Part shown: one piece after another, positions 22,403 through 31,062 of the stretch
How the letters are laid out: every line of letters starts with the position of its first letter
Numbering within the stretch: the first letter of the stretch is position 1
DNA from: an uncultured Butyricicoccus sp.
GTDB taxonomy: Bacteria > Bacillota > Clostridia > Oscillospirales > Butyricicoccaceae
DNA: 42,626 nucleotides
Assembly (NCBI GenBank): GCA_910584935.1
Contig: CAJUDU010000018.1
Location: 1 to 42,626, forward strand
Direction: 5' to 3'
The notes under the pieces: generated by a model
Seen by the model: only the letters and a program-made list of their open reading frames with translations
The model's database searches: none
What the model was told of the DNA's origin: nothing
Program-made: the position numbers and the translations under genes

Positions 22403-24211
22403 TTATTCTTCTTCCTCCATGCGCGTGGTTGCAATAGATAATTCTTCCAGTTGCTTTGCATCCACAACATCTGGGCACTGCATCATAAGATCAGAAGCAT
22501 TTTGCACTTTGGGGAATGCGATAACATCGCGGATGGAATCCAGCCCAGCCAGTAGCATACACAGCCGGTCAAACCCATAAGCCAGCCCACCATGCGGCGG
22601 CGCGCCATATTTAAACGCTGTAATCAAATGCCCAAACTGCTCATTTGCTTTTTCATCGGTAAAGCCCAGTGCTTCAAACATTTTTGTTTGCAGTTCCGGG
22701 TCATGGATACGAATCGAGCCGCCGCCCAGTTCACAGCCATTAAGGATAATGTCATAAGCCTTTGCACGGACAGCTTTCGGGTTGGTATCCAATAGCGGGA
22801 TATCCTCATCCATTGGTGCTGTAAAGGGATGATGCTTTGCAACCAGTCGGTTTTCCTCTTCGCTGTACTCAAACTGCGGAAATTCTGTAACCCACAGCAG
22901 TTTGAAGTCATCTTTTTTGGCAAGTCCCAAACGCTTGCCCAGTTCGCAACGCAATGCGCCCAGTGCCGTAGCGGCGGTTTCCCAGTCGGCATCTGCCACA
23001 ACAAACAGCAAGTCGTTTTCTTTTGCGCCAGCACGTTCTTTGATTGCAGCGATTTCATCTTCTGTCAGGAATTTTGCAAACGATGATGTCATCGCACCAT
23101 CCTGCGCCAGTTTCATCCAGGCAAGCCCTTTTGCCCGATATGTTTTCACAAATTCGCCTAGCTTATCAATTTCCTTGCGCGGGAATTTATCGGCATACCC
23201 ATTTACATTGATAAGGCGCACGGTGCCGCCATTTGCCACGGTATCATGGAACACTTTGAAAGAACATTTTTCCGCAATATCCGAAATATCTTTGATTTCA
23301 AACCCAAACCGGACATCCGGCTTATCTGAACCATATTTGTCCATTGCATCCTGCCAGGTCATGCGCGGCAATGGAAGCTGGATATCAACATCCAGAACTT
23401 CCTTGAATACCCGCTGAAGGAACCCTTCATTTACCGCAATCACATCATCCTGTTCCACAAAAGACATTTCAAGGTCAATTTGCGTAAATTCCGGCTGACG
23501 GTCTGCGCGTAAATCCTCATCGCGGAAACACCGGGTAATCTGGATATAACGATCCATACCTGCGAGCATTAAAAGTTGTTTATACTGCTGTGGGGATTGT
23601 GGCAGCGCATAAAATTTGCCCGGATGCACGCGGGAGGGTACCAAATAATCCCTTGCCCCTTCGGGGGTGGATTTGGTCAGCATTGGCGTATCAATTTCAA
23701 TGAAACCCTGTTCATCGAAATAATTACGTGCCACTTGCGCCACACGGTGGCGCAGCATCATATTACGCTGCATGGCAGGGCGGCGCAAATCCAGGTAACG
23801 GTATTTTAACCGGATTTGGTCACCAATTTCCTTAGAATCATCAATTTCAAACGGTGTTGTTTCTGCTTTGGTCAAAATGCGCAGTTCCTCCGCAATGATT
23901 TCCACTTCGCCTGTTGGCATTTTTTTGTTGATTGCCGCTTCATCCCGCGCCATCAGTTTGCCCTTTACTGCAACAACAAATTCTGTGCGGCAGGTAAATG
24001 CAATATCAAACAAATCTTTATTGATACTTTTATCAAACGTGCATTGGATAATACCGGCACGGTCGCGCACCAGCAAAAACAGTACACCACCATTATCACG
24101 CACACGGTCAACCCAACCGTTGACTGTGACTGTTTTCCCACTGTCAGTTATCCGCAGTTCACCGCACATATGGGTGCGTTTCATCCCTGCGATTGAAGTA
24201 TTGCACATCAT
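22403..24211 (-). CDS. aspS: Aspartyl-tRNA synthetase
   Basis: A 602-residue class II synthetase charging tRNA-Asp. The N-terminal OB-fold anticodon domain covers about 1-110 (VNGWVDRVRDNGGVLFLLVR), the catalytic core starts near 145 with motif 1, motif 2 is CFRDEDLRADRQPEFTQID near 225, and motif 3 includes GLAYGFDRLCML near 560. The bacterial GAD insertion lies at about 295-430, which marks the bacterial rather than the archaeal form. The ATG at 24211 has GAGAAGGACGG upstream. It follows hisS by 26 bases, a pairing common in bacteria. Whether it also charges tRNA-Asn cannot be told here. No T-box precedes it. Confidence 0.97.
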   Translation of the reverse strand: MMCNTSIAGMKRTHMCGELRITDSGKTVTVNGWVDRVRDNGGVLFLLVRDRAGIIQCTFDKSINKDLFDIAFTCRTEFVVAVKGKLMARDEAAINKKMPTGEVEIIAEELRILTKAETTPFEIDDSKEIGDQIRLKYRYLDLRRPAMQRNMMLRHRVAQVARNYFDEQGFIEIDTPMLTKSTPEGARDYLVPSRVHPGKFYALPQSPQQYKQLLMLAGMDRYIQITRCFRDEDLRADRQPEFTQIDLEMSFVEQDDVIAVNEGFLQRVFKEVLDVDIQLPLPRMTWQDAMDKYGSDKPDVRFGFEIKDISDIAEKCSFKVFHDTVANGGTVRLINVNGYADKFPRKEIDKLGEFVKTYRAKGLAWMKLAQDGAMTSSFAKFLTEDEIAAIKERAGAKENDLLFVVADADWETAATALGALRCELGKRLGLAKKDDFKLLWVTEFPQFEYSEEENRLVAKHHPFTAPMDEDIPLLDTNPKAVRAKAYDIILNGCELGGGSIRIHDPELQTKMFEALGFTDEKANEQFGHLITAFKYGAPPHGGLAYGFDRLCMLLAGLDSIRDVIAFPKVQNASDLMMQCPDVVDAKQLEELSIATTRMEEEE

Positions 24212-24237
24212 TTTTTATCCGTCCTTCTCATAGAGTT

Positions 24238-25590
24238 TTATTGATCCAAAATCACTTTGCCTGCATTGCGCAGCCCTGCCTGAATGCGGGCAAGCGCTTG
24301 TTCAAAACCAGTATTGGTTTGTTCACCAGTTGCCAGTTCTTTAAGTGCAATGATATTTTTTGCAATTTCGTCCTCGCCCATAAAAATAACATATGGAATA
24401 TGCAGCTTATCCGCACAAGTGATTTTTGCTTTAAACTTCTTTTTTTCGCAATGCAGCTGCACACGCACGCCATGTTCCCGCAGCTGGGTTGCCAGCGCAA
24501 TCGATGGGGCAATGTCTTCTGTCATGGGCAAAATCATCACATCTGCCGGGGCAGCGGGCGGGTTTTCATTCAAATAATTTTTATCTTCCAGCACAAAAAA
24601 CAGGCGAGTTAAACCGATGGAAATTCCAACGCCAGGCAATTTTTTATCGGTATAATAACCAGCAAGGTTATCATACCGCCCGCCGGAACAGATAGAACCA
24701 ATTTCCGGATGGTCAAGCATGGTGGTTTCATACACAGTACCCGTATAATAATCCAGCCCGCGTGCAATGGTTAAATCCACCGCAAAATGGCTTTCCGGCA
24801 CGCCAAATGCCGCAAGATATTGCACCACCGTTTTCAGCTCGTCCAGCCCTTCATCAAAAACAGCATTCCTGCCGCGATAGTTTTCCAATGCGGCAAGCAC
24901 AGCGTCATTTCCGCCGGAAATAGCAATAAACCCTAAGATTTCATCGGCATCCTGCGTGCAAACGCTAAGCTCCTCCGTCAAAACAGCACGTACTTTTTCC
25001 GCACCGATTTTGTCCAGCTTGTCCACCGTGCGCATAATATCGCCGGATTTTTCAGTCAGTCCAAGCATTGCATAAAACCCATTGAGGATTTTACGGTTAT
25101 TGACTGAAATACGGAAACGCTGAAGCCCCAGCCGGGTAAAAATCTGATAAATGATAGATGGGATTTCTGCTTCATTGATGATATCAAGCTGTCCATCCCC
25201 AATAATATCAATATCCGCCTGATAAAACTCACGAAACCGCCCACGCTGAGCGCGTTCCCCACGATATACCTTGCCAATTTGATAACGCCGGAACGGGAAT
25301 ACAAGCTGACCATAATTGAGCGCAACATATTTTGCCAGCGGTACAGTCAGATCAAACCGCATTGCCAAATCGCTGTCCCCTTTTTGGAACCGGTAAATCT
25401 GTTTTTCTGTTTCGCCGCCGCCTTTGGCGAGCAGTACATCAGATGCTTCGAGCACCGGCGTATCCAGCGGATAAAACCCATATAACGCATAAGTTTCGCG
25501 CAGTATTTCCATCACACGTTCCATTTGCGCCTGTTTTTGCGGCAAAAGTTCCATAAAACCGGATAATGTCCTGGGTTTGATTTTTTCCAT
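24238..25590 (-). CDS. hisS: Histidyl-tRNA synthetase
   Basis: A 450-residue class II synthetase charging tRNA-His. Motif 2 is YRGERAQRGRFREFYQADID near residue 120; the two histidine-specific motifs appear as RGLDYYTGTVYE near 285 and in SGGRYDNLAGYY near 310; the C-terminal anticodon-binding domain starts near 350. The start at 25590 (MEKIKPRTLSG) follows AAAGGGGTAA. The reading frame extends upstream to 25707, but that part overlaps the mgsA hairpin and stop. It lies between mgsA and aspS in one direction; the GC-rich hairpin at 25641-25666 separates it from mgsA without a T run, so read-through from minD-mgsA is likely. Confidence 0.97.
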   Translation of the reverse strand: MEKIKPRTLSGFMELLPQKQAQMERVMEILRETYALYGFYPLDTPVLEASDVLLAKGGGETEKQIYRFQKGDSDLAMRFDLTVPLAKYVALNYGQLVFPFRRYQIGKVYRGERAQRGRFREFYQADIDIIGDGQLDIINEAEIPSIIYQIFTRLGLQRFRISVNNRKILNGFYAMLGLTEKSGDIMRTVDKLDKIGAEKVRAVLTEELSVCTQDADEILGFIAISGGNDAVLAALENYRGRNAVFDEGLDELKTVVQYLAAFGVPESHFAVDLTIARGLDYYTGTVYETTMLDHPEIGSICSGGRYDNLAGYYTDKKLPGVGISIGLTRLFFVLEDKNYLNENPPAAPADVMILPMTEDIAPSIALATQLREHGVRVQLHCEKKKFKAKITCADKLHIPYVIFMGEDEIAKNIIALKELATGEQTNTGFEQALARIQAGLRNAGKVILDQ

Positions 25591-25640
25591 TGAAGTTACC
25601 CCTTTGTTTGATTTTTGTAAAAAGATTAGTAAACCGTGGA

Positions 25641-25666
25641 AAACCGCGGCAGATGCGCCGCGGTTT
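25641..25666 (-). other. GC-rich hairpin between mgsA and hisS
   Basis: AAACCGCGGC pairs perfectly with GCCGCGGTTT (loop of 6). It lies just after the mgsA stop. On the minus strand it is followed by ACGGTTTACTAATC rather than a T run, so it is more likely an mRNA stabiliser or partial terminator than a full stop. Confidence 0.5.
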
Positions 25667-25673
25667 CCGGTAT

Positions 25674-26081
25674 TCAGCGGATTTTCGGGTTGATAATATT
25701 GCGCCAATCCAAATCGCCACGGTCAAGCCCAAGGATCAGCATTTCTGCTGTTGCGGCATTGGTTGCAATGGGAATATTGTGCATATCGCACAGACGTGCC
25801 AACGCGTGGACATCTGGTTCATATTCACTGTTAGACATTGGGTCGCGGAAAAACAACACAAGGTCAATTTCGTTATATGCCACACGGGCAGAAATCTGTT
25901 CCTCGCCGCCCTGCATACCGGCCAGAAACTTTTCAATTTTCAGCCCAGTTGCTTCTGCAACAAATTTGCCGGTTGTGCCAGTTGCGCACAGGCTGTGTTT
26001 GGCAAGGATGCCGCAATAAGCCATGCAGAACTGTACCATCAGTTCCTTTTTCCGGTCGTGTGCAATGAGTGCGATATTCAT
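25674..26081 (-). CDS. mgsA: Methylglyoxal synthase
   Basis: A 135-residue enzyme that converts dihydroxyacetone phosphate to methylglyoxal and phosphate, a bypass of lower glycolysis. Family marks are IALIAHDRKK at the start, CATGTTGKF near residue 35, MQGGEEQISARVA near 56 and DLVLFFRDP near 72, in the normal order, and the length is normal. The ATG at 26081 follows AAAGGGGAAG. It sits 33 bases after minD. In many Clostridia mgsA ends the mre-min cell-shape cluster, and this placement matches that custom although several members are missing here. Confidence 0.96.
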   Translation of the reverse strand: MNIALIAHDRKKELMVQFCMAYCGILAKHSLCATGTTGKFVAEATGLKIEKFLAGMQGGEEQISARVAYNEIDLVLFFRDPMSNSEYEPDVHALARLCDMHNIPIATNAATAEMLILGLDRGDLDWRNIINPKIR

Positions 26082-26114
26082 ATTGAACTTCCCCTTTCAA
26101 AGTAGCCATTCAGT

Positions 26115-26852
26115 TTATATCCGCATGATGGGAAGACGTATTCCATCCAATCTTTGCGCGATGTTACGGAATGCGGTAGATGCCCCGCTTCTTTTTTGCT
26201 GGAGCAGACATTTCCCGCTGCTGCCGCAGGCAATGACAGATTCATCCTCTGGAACAAGCCCCAGCAGCTGTAAACCAACCTTATCCATAGCATCATCAAC
26301 GTTACCCATCGCGCCATGCCGAAGCAAATTTGGGCGCACACGGTTAACGACCATGCGGATACGGATGATATTTTTCTTTTCCAGCATCCGCGCAATACAT
26401 TCGGCACCACGCACGCTGGCTTCATCCAACATGGTAACGACAAGCCCTTGGGTTGCCACCAGCGCAAATAGGCTGATTTCAGGCGCCAATCCTGCTGGGC
26501 CGTCCACAAGCACATAATCAAATCCCATGTCTTTTGCCTGCTGCATCAAGTGCTTCATCTGCGCTTCCGAAAGCGGCGGTAATGTAATTGGCGCGGTCAG
26601 CAGGCAAAGTGCTGGAAATACTGGGTGCGGTACGGCAGCCCGAGAAAGCGGCACAATGCCCTGTGCGACATCGGCAAAAGTAAATACAATATTGTTCAGC
26701 CCAAGTGCAATATCCAGATTGCGCAAGCCGCTATCGGCATCAATTGCCAAGACACGGTGTCCATTTTCAGCCAGTGCGCAAGCGACATTTGCTGTTAGGG
26801 ATGTTTTGCCTGTGCCGCCTTTGCCAGACGCCACCAAAATCACCTTAAACAT
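26115..26852 (-). CDS. minD: MinD-like septum-site ATPase
   Basis: A 245-residue ParA/MinD-type ATPase. The deviant Walker A motif is KGGTGKTSLT at about residues 11-20, the switch I region is DADSGLRNLDIALGL (MinD form: DxGLRNLD), and Walker B-like VLVDGPAG is near 118. MinD normally sits on the membrane and recruits MinC to block division away from midcell. The C-terminal IAQRLDGIRLPIMRI could serve as the membrane-binding amphipathic tail. The start at 26852 follows TGGAGGC. It has its own promoter at 26879-26907. No minC or minE is next to it, which is unusual, so its partner is unknown and a divergent role is possible. It lies between mrdA and mgsA. Confidence 0.88.
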   Translation of the reverse strand: MFKVILVASGKGGTGKTSLTANVACALAENGHRVLAIDADSGLRNLDIALGLNNIVFTFADVAQGIVPLSRAAVPHPVFPALCLLTAPITLPPLSEAQMKHLMQQAKDMGFDYVLVDGPAGLAPEISLFALVATQGLVVTMLDEASVRGAECIARMLEKKNIIRIRMVVNRVRPNLLRHGAMGNVDDAMDKVGLQLLGLVPEDESVIACGSSGKCLLQQKRSGASTAFRNIAQRLDGIRLPIMRI

Positions 26853-26878
26853 ATTGCCTCCATTCACAGCTTACTTTC

Positions 26879-26907
26879 AGTATAATCCATTTTCCCCACA
26901 GATACAA
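26879..26907 (-). promoter_or_regulatory. minD operon promoter
   Basis: On the minus strand TTGTAT, 17 bases, TATACT. It lies between mrdA and minD, and I found no terminator after mrdA, so minD may also be read from the upstream operon. Confidence 0.65.
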
Positions 26908-26999
26908 GATCTTTACGAACTTTTCACCGGTAAGAAATAAAATTTCACGGATTGTTCACAAAAGAAATAAACTGCCTTAAATGCCCGATTTGAGAAATA

Positions 27000-29078
27000 T
27001 TATTTCAGCAGCATATTTTCCCGCGGCACAGTGCCTACATTTGCGGAATTATCTTTTGCAAAATACGCATCAAAGATATCGCGTGCAATCGGGGCAATTG
27101 AAGAACCATGCCCAGCCTTTTCGCCGACAACGGCAACAGCAATCTGTGGATCTTCAAACGGCGCATATGCGATAAATACCGCGTTATCCTTTTGCCCGCC
27201 AGTCTGCGCGGTACCAGATTTACCAGCAACCTTAATGGGATAATTGGCAAAGGTTGCTGCCGCTGTCCCTTGGTCGTCAGTAACTTCCGCCATACCTTCA
27301 CGCACAAGCGCCAATGTCTGGTCAGAAATATCAATCTGTCGGATGATATCGGGTTTTTCTGCTTTGACCGTACCAGTATAGTCATATGTTTTCACACTGC
27401 GCAGGATAGTTGGGCGGTATAATGTGCCGCCATTTGCAATGGTTGCGGTATAGTTGGCAAGCTGAAGCGGTGTAAAGGCATTATCACACTGTCCAATAGC
27501 GGTGGTAATGACATCGCCGCCTGGCTCCTGCCAGGAATTTAGGGTAGGCAGGCTTTCCAGCATACGTTTCCGGTTTGCCGGACCAGAAGCGGAACCAGGG
27601 TTTTCAGAAAGTTCTATGCCGGTTTTTTCGCCAAATCCGAATAAATGCTCCCATTCCTCCAGTTTTTCGCCGCCAAGCTGATGCCCTAATTCATAGAAAA
27701 AGACGTTGCATGATTTCTGTATGGCACGCAGCACATTGGATGGGCCATGGCGCCCCATACAAGTATAGGTACGGCTCTGTTCAAACCGTGTGTAATAATG
27801 CTGACAATCAATCAGGGTTTCGCCAGTAATCAGCCCTTCTTCCAACCCGGCAATCGCGGTCAACGGCTTATAAGTGGAACCTGGCGCATAAGAACCAAGT
27901 GTTGCACGGTTATAAAGCGGCGTACCCTCTTTATCATTTTTCCAGACATCATACATTTCGTTCCATTGTGTCAGGTCAAAGGTTGGATAACTGCCCATTG
28001 CAAGCACCTGCCCGGAATTGACGTCAATTGCAACCGCTGCGCCGCCTTTGGCATCCGGGTTTTTGGAAAGCTCTCGTGCAAGAGAATCTTCAAGCGCCTT
28101 TTGCAAATCCAAATCAATTGTCAGGATGCAGTTATTACCCGGCTGGGGTTTTTTTCCTTCCGCAACATTGGTCACAGTACCTGTAATATCGGTTTCGATG
28201 GAACGCGTACCGCTGACGCCATGCAAATATTTTTCAAAGGAATACTCTGCTCCTTGTTTGCCTACCTCATCGTTCATCTGGTAGCCTTCTTTTTTGTTAT
28301 AGCCGCCTTTGCCGTCCTCACCTTCCCAATCTTCTTTATACATCGGGCCAACCCGCCCAAGAATATGCGCGGCATAAGTCGTTCCATATTTACGGATGGA
28401 CTCGGTTTCGACATTGACGCCAGCAAATTCATGATGGCGCTCTTTAATCTGCGTAATCAAGTCTATGGATACATCTGACGCAATGATAAATGAATTATAT
28501 GTGGAAAATTCATGCCGCTGCATTTCATAACGTATGCCCACGATAATACGCCCATTGCCATCTGACAACGCGTCATCAACCTTATAATATTTGCGCAGCG
28601 CCTGAATCATATCCGGCGCAGGCAAATTGGGGTCAATTTCCTTGCCATCGACCTTTTTGCCATCTAGGAAATCCAAAAATGCTTTCCATTCTTTGCTTTC
28701 CGCATCGCTGGTATAGGTAAATGGCTCCTGCCGTGAAATCGGCAGGGAATCCACTTCTTCGCTTCCAGATTCCCGGATAAGCCCAACCAGTGATAAAATA
28801 TTTGCATTCTGATTGGTTTTATCCCAATAAGAATAATCAATCCGCAGGGAATATACCGACTGGTTTGTCACCAATGCCCTGCCATAACGGTCAACAATTT
28901 CGCCGCGTGACGCTGCCACAGGCATTGAACTGGTCAAACGGTTTGTTGCTTGTTCACGGTATTCCTCACCATTGACTACCTGGAGTGAAAACAACCCAGC
29001 AGCCGAAATGCCAGCCAGCAGCATCAGCACACCAACCATGGCAATCAACCTGCGCAGCAGTTTTGCTTTATTATCCAT
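27000..29078 (-). CDS. mrdA: Penicillin-binding protein 2 (elongation transpeptidase)
   Basis: A 692-residue class B penicillin-binding protein that crosslinks peptidoglycan during cell elongation. One N-terminal membrane helix (about 8-33) anchors it; the dimerisation domain covers about 50-290, starting with SRGEIVDRYGRAL; the transpeptidase domain follows, with active-site serine in STYK near 401, SCN near 460 and KSGT near 625. The ATG at 29078 follows GAAGGAG. It is the last gene of the zapA-U32-maf-mreC-mreD-mrdA operon, 24 bases after mreD. The adjacent rodA gene, its usual glycosyltransferase partner, is not in the window. Confidence 0.95.
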   Translation of the reverse strand: MDNKAKLLRRLIAMVGVLMLLAGISAAGLFSLQVVNGEEYREQATNRLTSSMPVAASRGEIVDRYGRALVTNQSVYSLRIDYSYWDKTNQNANILSLVGLIRESGSEEVDSLPISRQEPFTYTSDAESKEWKAFLDFLDGKKVDGKEIDPNLPAPDMIQALRKYYKVDDALSDGNGRIIVGIRYEMQRHEFSTYNSFIIASDVSIDLITQIKERHHEFAGVNVETESIRKYGTTYAAHILGRVGPMYKEDWEGEDGKGGYNKKEGYQMNDEVGKQGAEYSFEKYLHGVSGTRSIETDITGTVTNVAEGKKPQPGNNCILTIDLDLQKALEDSLARELSKNPDAKGGAAVAIDVNSGQVLAMGSYPTFDLTQWNEMYDVWKNDKEGTPLYNRATLGSYAPGSTYKPLTAIAGLEEGLITGETLIDCQHYYTRFEQSRTYTCMGRHGPSNVLRAIQKSCNVFFYELGHQLGGEKLEEWEHLFGFGEKTGIELSENPGSASGPANRKRMLESLPTLNSWQEPGGDVITTAIGQCDNAFTPLQLANYTATIANGGTLYRPTILRSVKTYDYTGTVKAEKPDIIRQIDISDQTLALVREGMAEVTDDQGTAAATFANYPIKVAGKSGTAQTGGQKDNAVFIAYAPFEDPQIAVAVVGEKAGHGSSIAPIARDIFDAYFAKDNSANVGTVPRENMLLK

Positions 29079-29102
29079 ATTCTTCTCCTTCCTGGAAGGC
29101 TT

Positions 29103-29609
29103 TTATAACATACGATCAAATTTACGCGCAATCCCACGCACTGGGAAATAAATCAGCGGGGACAGAATTGCGGCAACCAGGATTTCACCACACATAGACT
29201 GGAACACCAATGCAAACGGCATCCCATCGGTCAGCAGCATGGCAAACCCATATCGGATAATGCTGAGCACCAGCATCCCGCACATACTCAGCAATAGCAT
29301 AGACGGGAACATACGCCGCAAAAACCGCAGGCTGACCGCCCCTGCCAGAATACCAAACAACAGGTAATAAATTGGGAACAGCCCATCCACGCCAATAAAG
29401 CCAGTGTCATAAAGCACACCTGTCAGCAAGCCAAACAGTCCGCCCCATGCAGGGCCTTCCATCAGTGCAATAGCAGCCGGTATACATGGCAGCAAATCAA
29501 TGTGGTACCCAAACAGCATAAACGGCATATGCGCTGTACACAGCACATAAATGAGTACCAGAAACAGCAGGTACAGCATGAATTTCAAAAATGGGTTTTG
29601 TCGCCTCAT
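29103..29609 (-). CDS. mreD: Rod shape-determining protein MreD
   Basis: A 168-residue integral membrane protein of the elongation complex with about five membrane helices (for example LYLLFLVLIYVLC, WGGLFGLLTGVLYD, LLLSMCGMLVLSIIRYG). The helix order and the run IDLLPCIPAAIALMEG after the first helix match MreD. It starts 2 bases after the mreC stop, with GAGGTGACC of mreC as the ribosome binding site, so the two are translationally coupled. MreD has little sequence conservation, and the call leans partly on its place between mreC and mrdA. Confidence 0.9.
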   Translation of the reverse strand: MRRQNPFLKFMLYLLFLVLIYVLCTAHMPFMLFGYHIDLLPCIPAAIALMEGPAWGGLFGLLTGVLYDTGFIGVDGLFPIYYLLFGILAGAVSLRFLRRMFPSMLLLSMCGMLVLSIIRYGFAMLLTDGMPFALVFQSMCGEILVAAILSPLIYFPVRGIARKFDRML

Positions 29610-29611
29610 GC

Positions 29612-30466
29612 TTATTCGGTCACCTCAAAATCTTTGATAATCAATACATTTGTCACTTTGGATACATCTACAAATGGTTTTATGACGGCATAGCTGGAAA
29701 TCCCGTTATTTTCTGTGACAACCCGTTCCACTGTGCCAACCATAATGCCTTTTGGGTAAACGCCGCCACGCCCGGAGGTTTCCACGGTGTCACCAATCAC
29801 AACATCTGAATCCGGCTCCAAATAGGACAGCTTGAGGCTGCCTTCTTTCATCAAGGCATAATCCCCTTCGGCAACACCGACTTCACGGGTGCGTGTAATC
29901 AGTGCGCCTGCCTGCATATTGGAATCCACCACAGTTGTCACATCGCAGTAAGTCGGCGCAACATTTGACACATAGCCAACCATACCATCTTCGGTCATCA
30001 CAAGGTCATCAATTTCTATGCCATTATTGGAACCTTTGCCTAATGAAATGGTGCTCGCCCAATCGCCAGGGCTGCGCGCAATCACTTCCGCAAGTTCAAG
30101 TTCAAATGACGTATTGCGTTCTTTGATGCCCAGCATAGCGCGCAGGCGGTCATTTTCATCCTTCATAATCTGTGCATCACGTTCGTTTTGCTCCAGTTCC
30201 CGCAAGCGGCTTTTCAGTTCCGCATTTTCCTGCTCAATCGCATCATACCCTTCAAAATAAGCCCTGCCCTGCCCAGCAATCTCTGCCACGCGGGTAATGC
30301 CTTGCTGAAGCGGCGAAAATGCCATGCCAATGCCCTCTGTAATCGGGTTCGCATTGCCAGTTGCACCGGTATACACCGCAACCCCAAGGCAAATTATCAC
30401 GATAATAATCACAGCCGCAATCAAGCGGGTTGAAAATATATTCTTCAAAGCATCTTCCCTCTTCAC
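29612..30466 (-). CDS. mreC: Rod shape-determining protein MreC
   Basis: A 284-residue membrane-anchored scaffold of the elongation complex. The N-terminal helix is at about 16-35, a coiled coil rich in Glu and Arg runs about 72-110 (EQENAELKSRLRELEQ), and two beta-barrel domains follow with the family marks ARSPGDWASTISLGKGSNNG and VYPKGIMVGTV. The start codon is GTG at 30466, 2 bases after maf; AGGA lies 5 bases before it. It is followed directly by mreD. The actin homologue MreB, normally just upstream, is absent here. Confidence 0.94.
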   Translation of the reverse strand: MKREDALKNIFSTRLIAAVIIIVIICLGVAVYTGATGNANPITEGIGMAFSPLQQGITRVAEIAGQGRAYFEGYDAIEQENAELKSRLRELEQNERDAQIMKDENDRLRAMLGIKERNTSFELELAEVIARSPGDWASTISLGKGSNNGIEIDDLVMTEDGMVGYVSNVAPTYCDVTTVVDSNMQAGALITRTREVGVAEGDYALMKEGSLKLSYLEPDSDVVIGDTVETSGRGGVYPKGIMVGTVERVVTENNGISSYAVIKPFVDVSKVTNVLIIKDFEVTE

Positions 30467-30468
30467 TT

Positions 30469-31038
30469 TTATCCTGTCACGCTGAAATCTTTCAGCATAC
30501 GGTAAAGCAGCTCAACTGGCAGCCCGACAATATTAAAATAATCGCCCTGGATGCCATCCACAAACACCGCGCCATATTTTTGTATGCCATAAGCCCCTGC
30601 TTTATCCATTGGTTCGCCAGTTGCAATATACCGTTCAATTTCCGCATCTGTGAGTTCGCGGAAATGCACATCGGTCATACGGCTCTGGATTTGCCTGCCT
30701 TCCGGCGACAGCACCGCCAGCCCGGTAATCACGCAATGACTGCGCCCGGATAACAGCCGCAGCATCCGTTTAGCATCAGCTGCATCTACAGGTTTGCCCA
30801 GCGGTTTCCCGTCCAAAAATACCATGGTATCCGCACCAATGACAATGCAGCCCGGCATTTTGGCAAATACATCTTCTGCCTTGCGCAAAGCAAGGGTTTC
30901 TATTTGCTGCTCTGGCGGCAGGTTTTTGGGCAATGTTTCATCCGCGTCAGCGGGGCAAATGATAAAATCATCTGTAAGCAGCCGCAGAAGTTCCTGCCTG
31001 CGTGGCGATGCAGATGCTAATACCAGTTTATGTGTCAT
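30469..31038 (-). CDS. maf: Maf-family nucleotide pyrophosphatase
   Basis: A 189-residue house-cleaning enzyme that hydrolyses non-canonical nucleoside triphosphates such as dTTP, UTP or modified forms. It begins with the family mark LVLASASPRRQELL, has GADTMVFLDGKPLGKP near residue 72 and ends with the DKAGAYGIQ and GDYFNIVGLP motifs near 150-170. I took the ATG at 31038; a TTG six bases upstream also fits the GAGG sequence. It begins 24 bases after the U32 gene and its stop lies 2 bases before mreC. Maf next to mreBCD is common in Firmicutes. Confidence 0.95.
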   Translation of the reverse strand: MTHKLVLASASPRRQELLRLLTDDFIICPADADETLPKNLPPEQQIETLALRKAEDVFAKMPGCIVIGADTMVFLDGKPLGKPVDAADAKRMLRLLSGRSHCVITGLAVLSPEGRQIQSRMTDVHFRELTDAEIERYIATGEPMDKAGAYGIQKYGAVFVDGIQGDYFNIVGLPVELLYRMLKDFSVTG

Positions 31039-31062
31039 AAACAAACAGACCTCATTTCAATA

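Noticed and set aside
25591..25673. T-box leader before hisS
   Set aside because: Only 83 bases lie between mgsA and hisS, holding one GC-rich hairpin; neither the T-box sequence nor an antiterminator is visible. The same holds for aspS.
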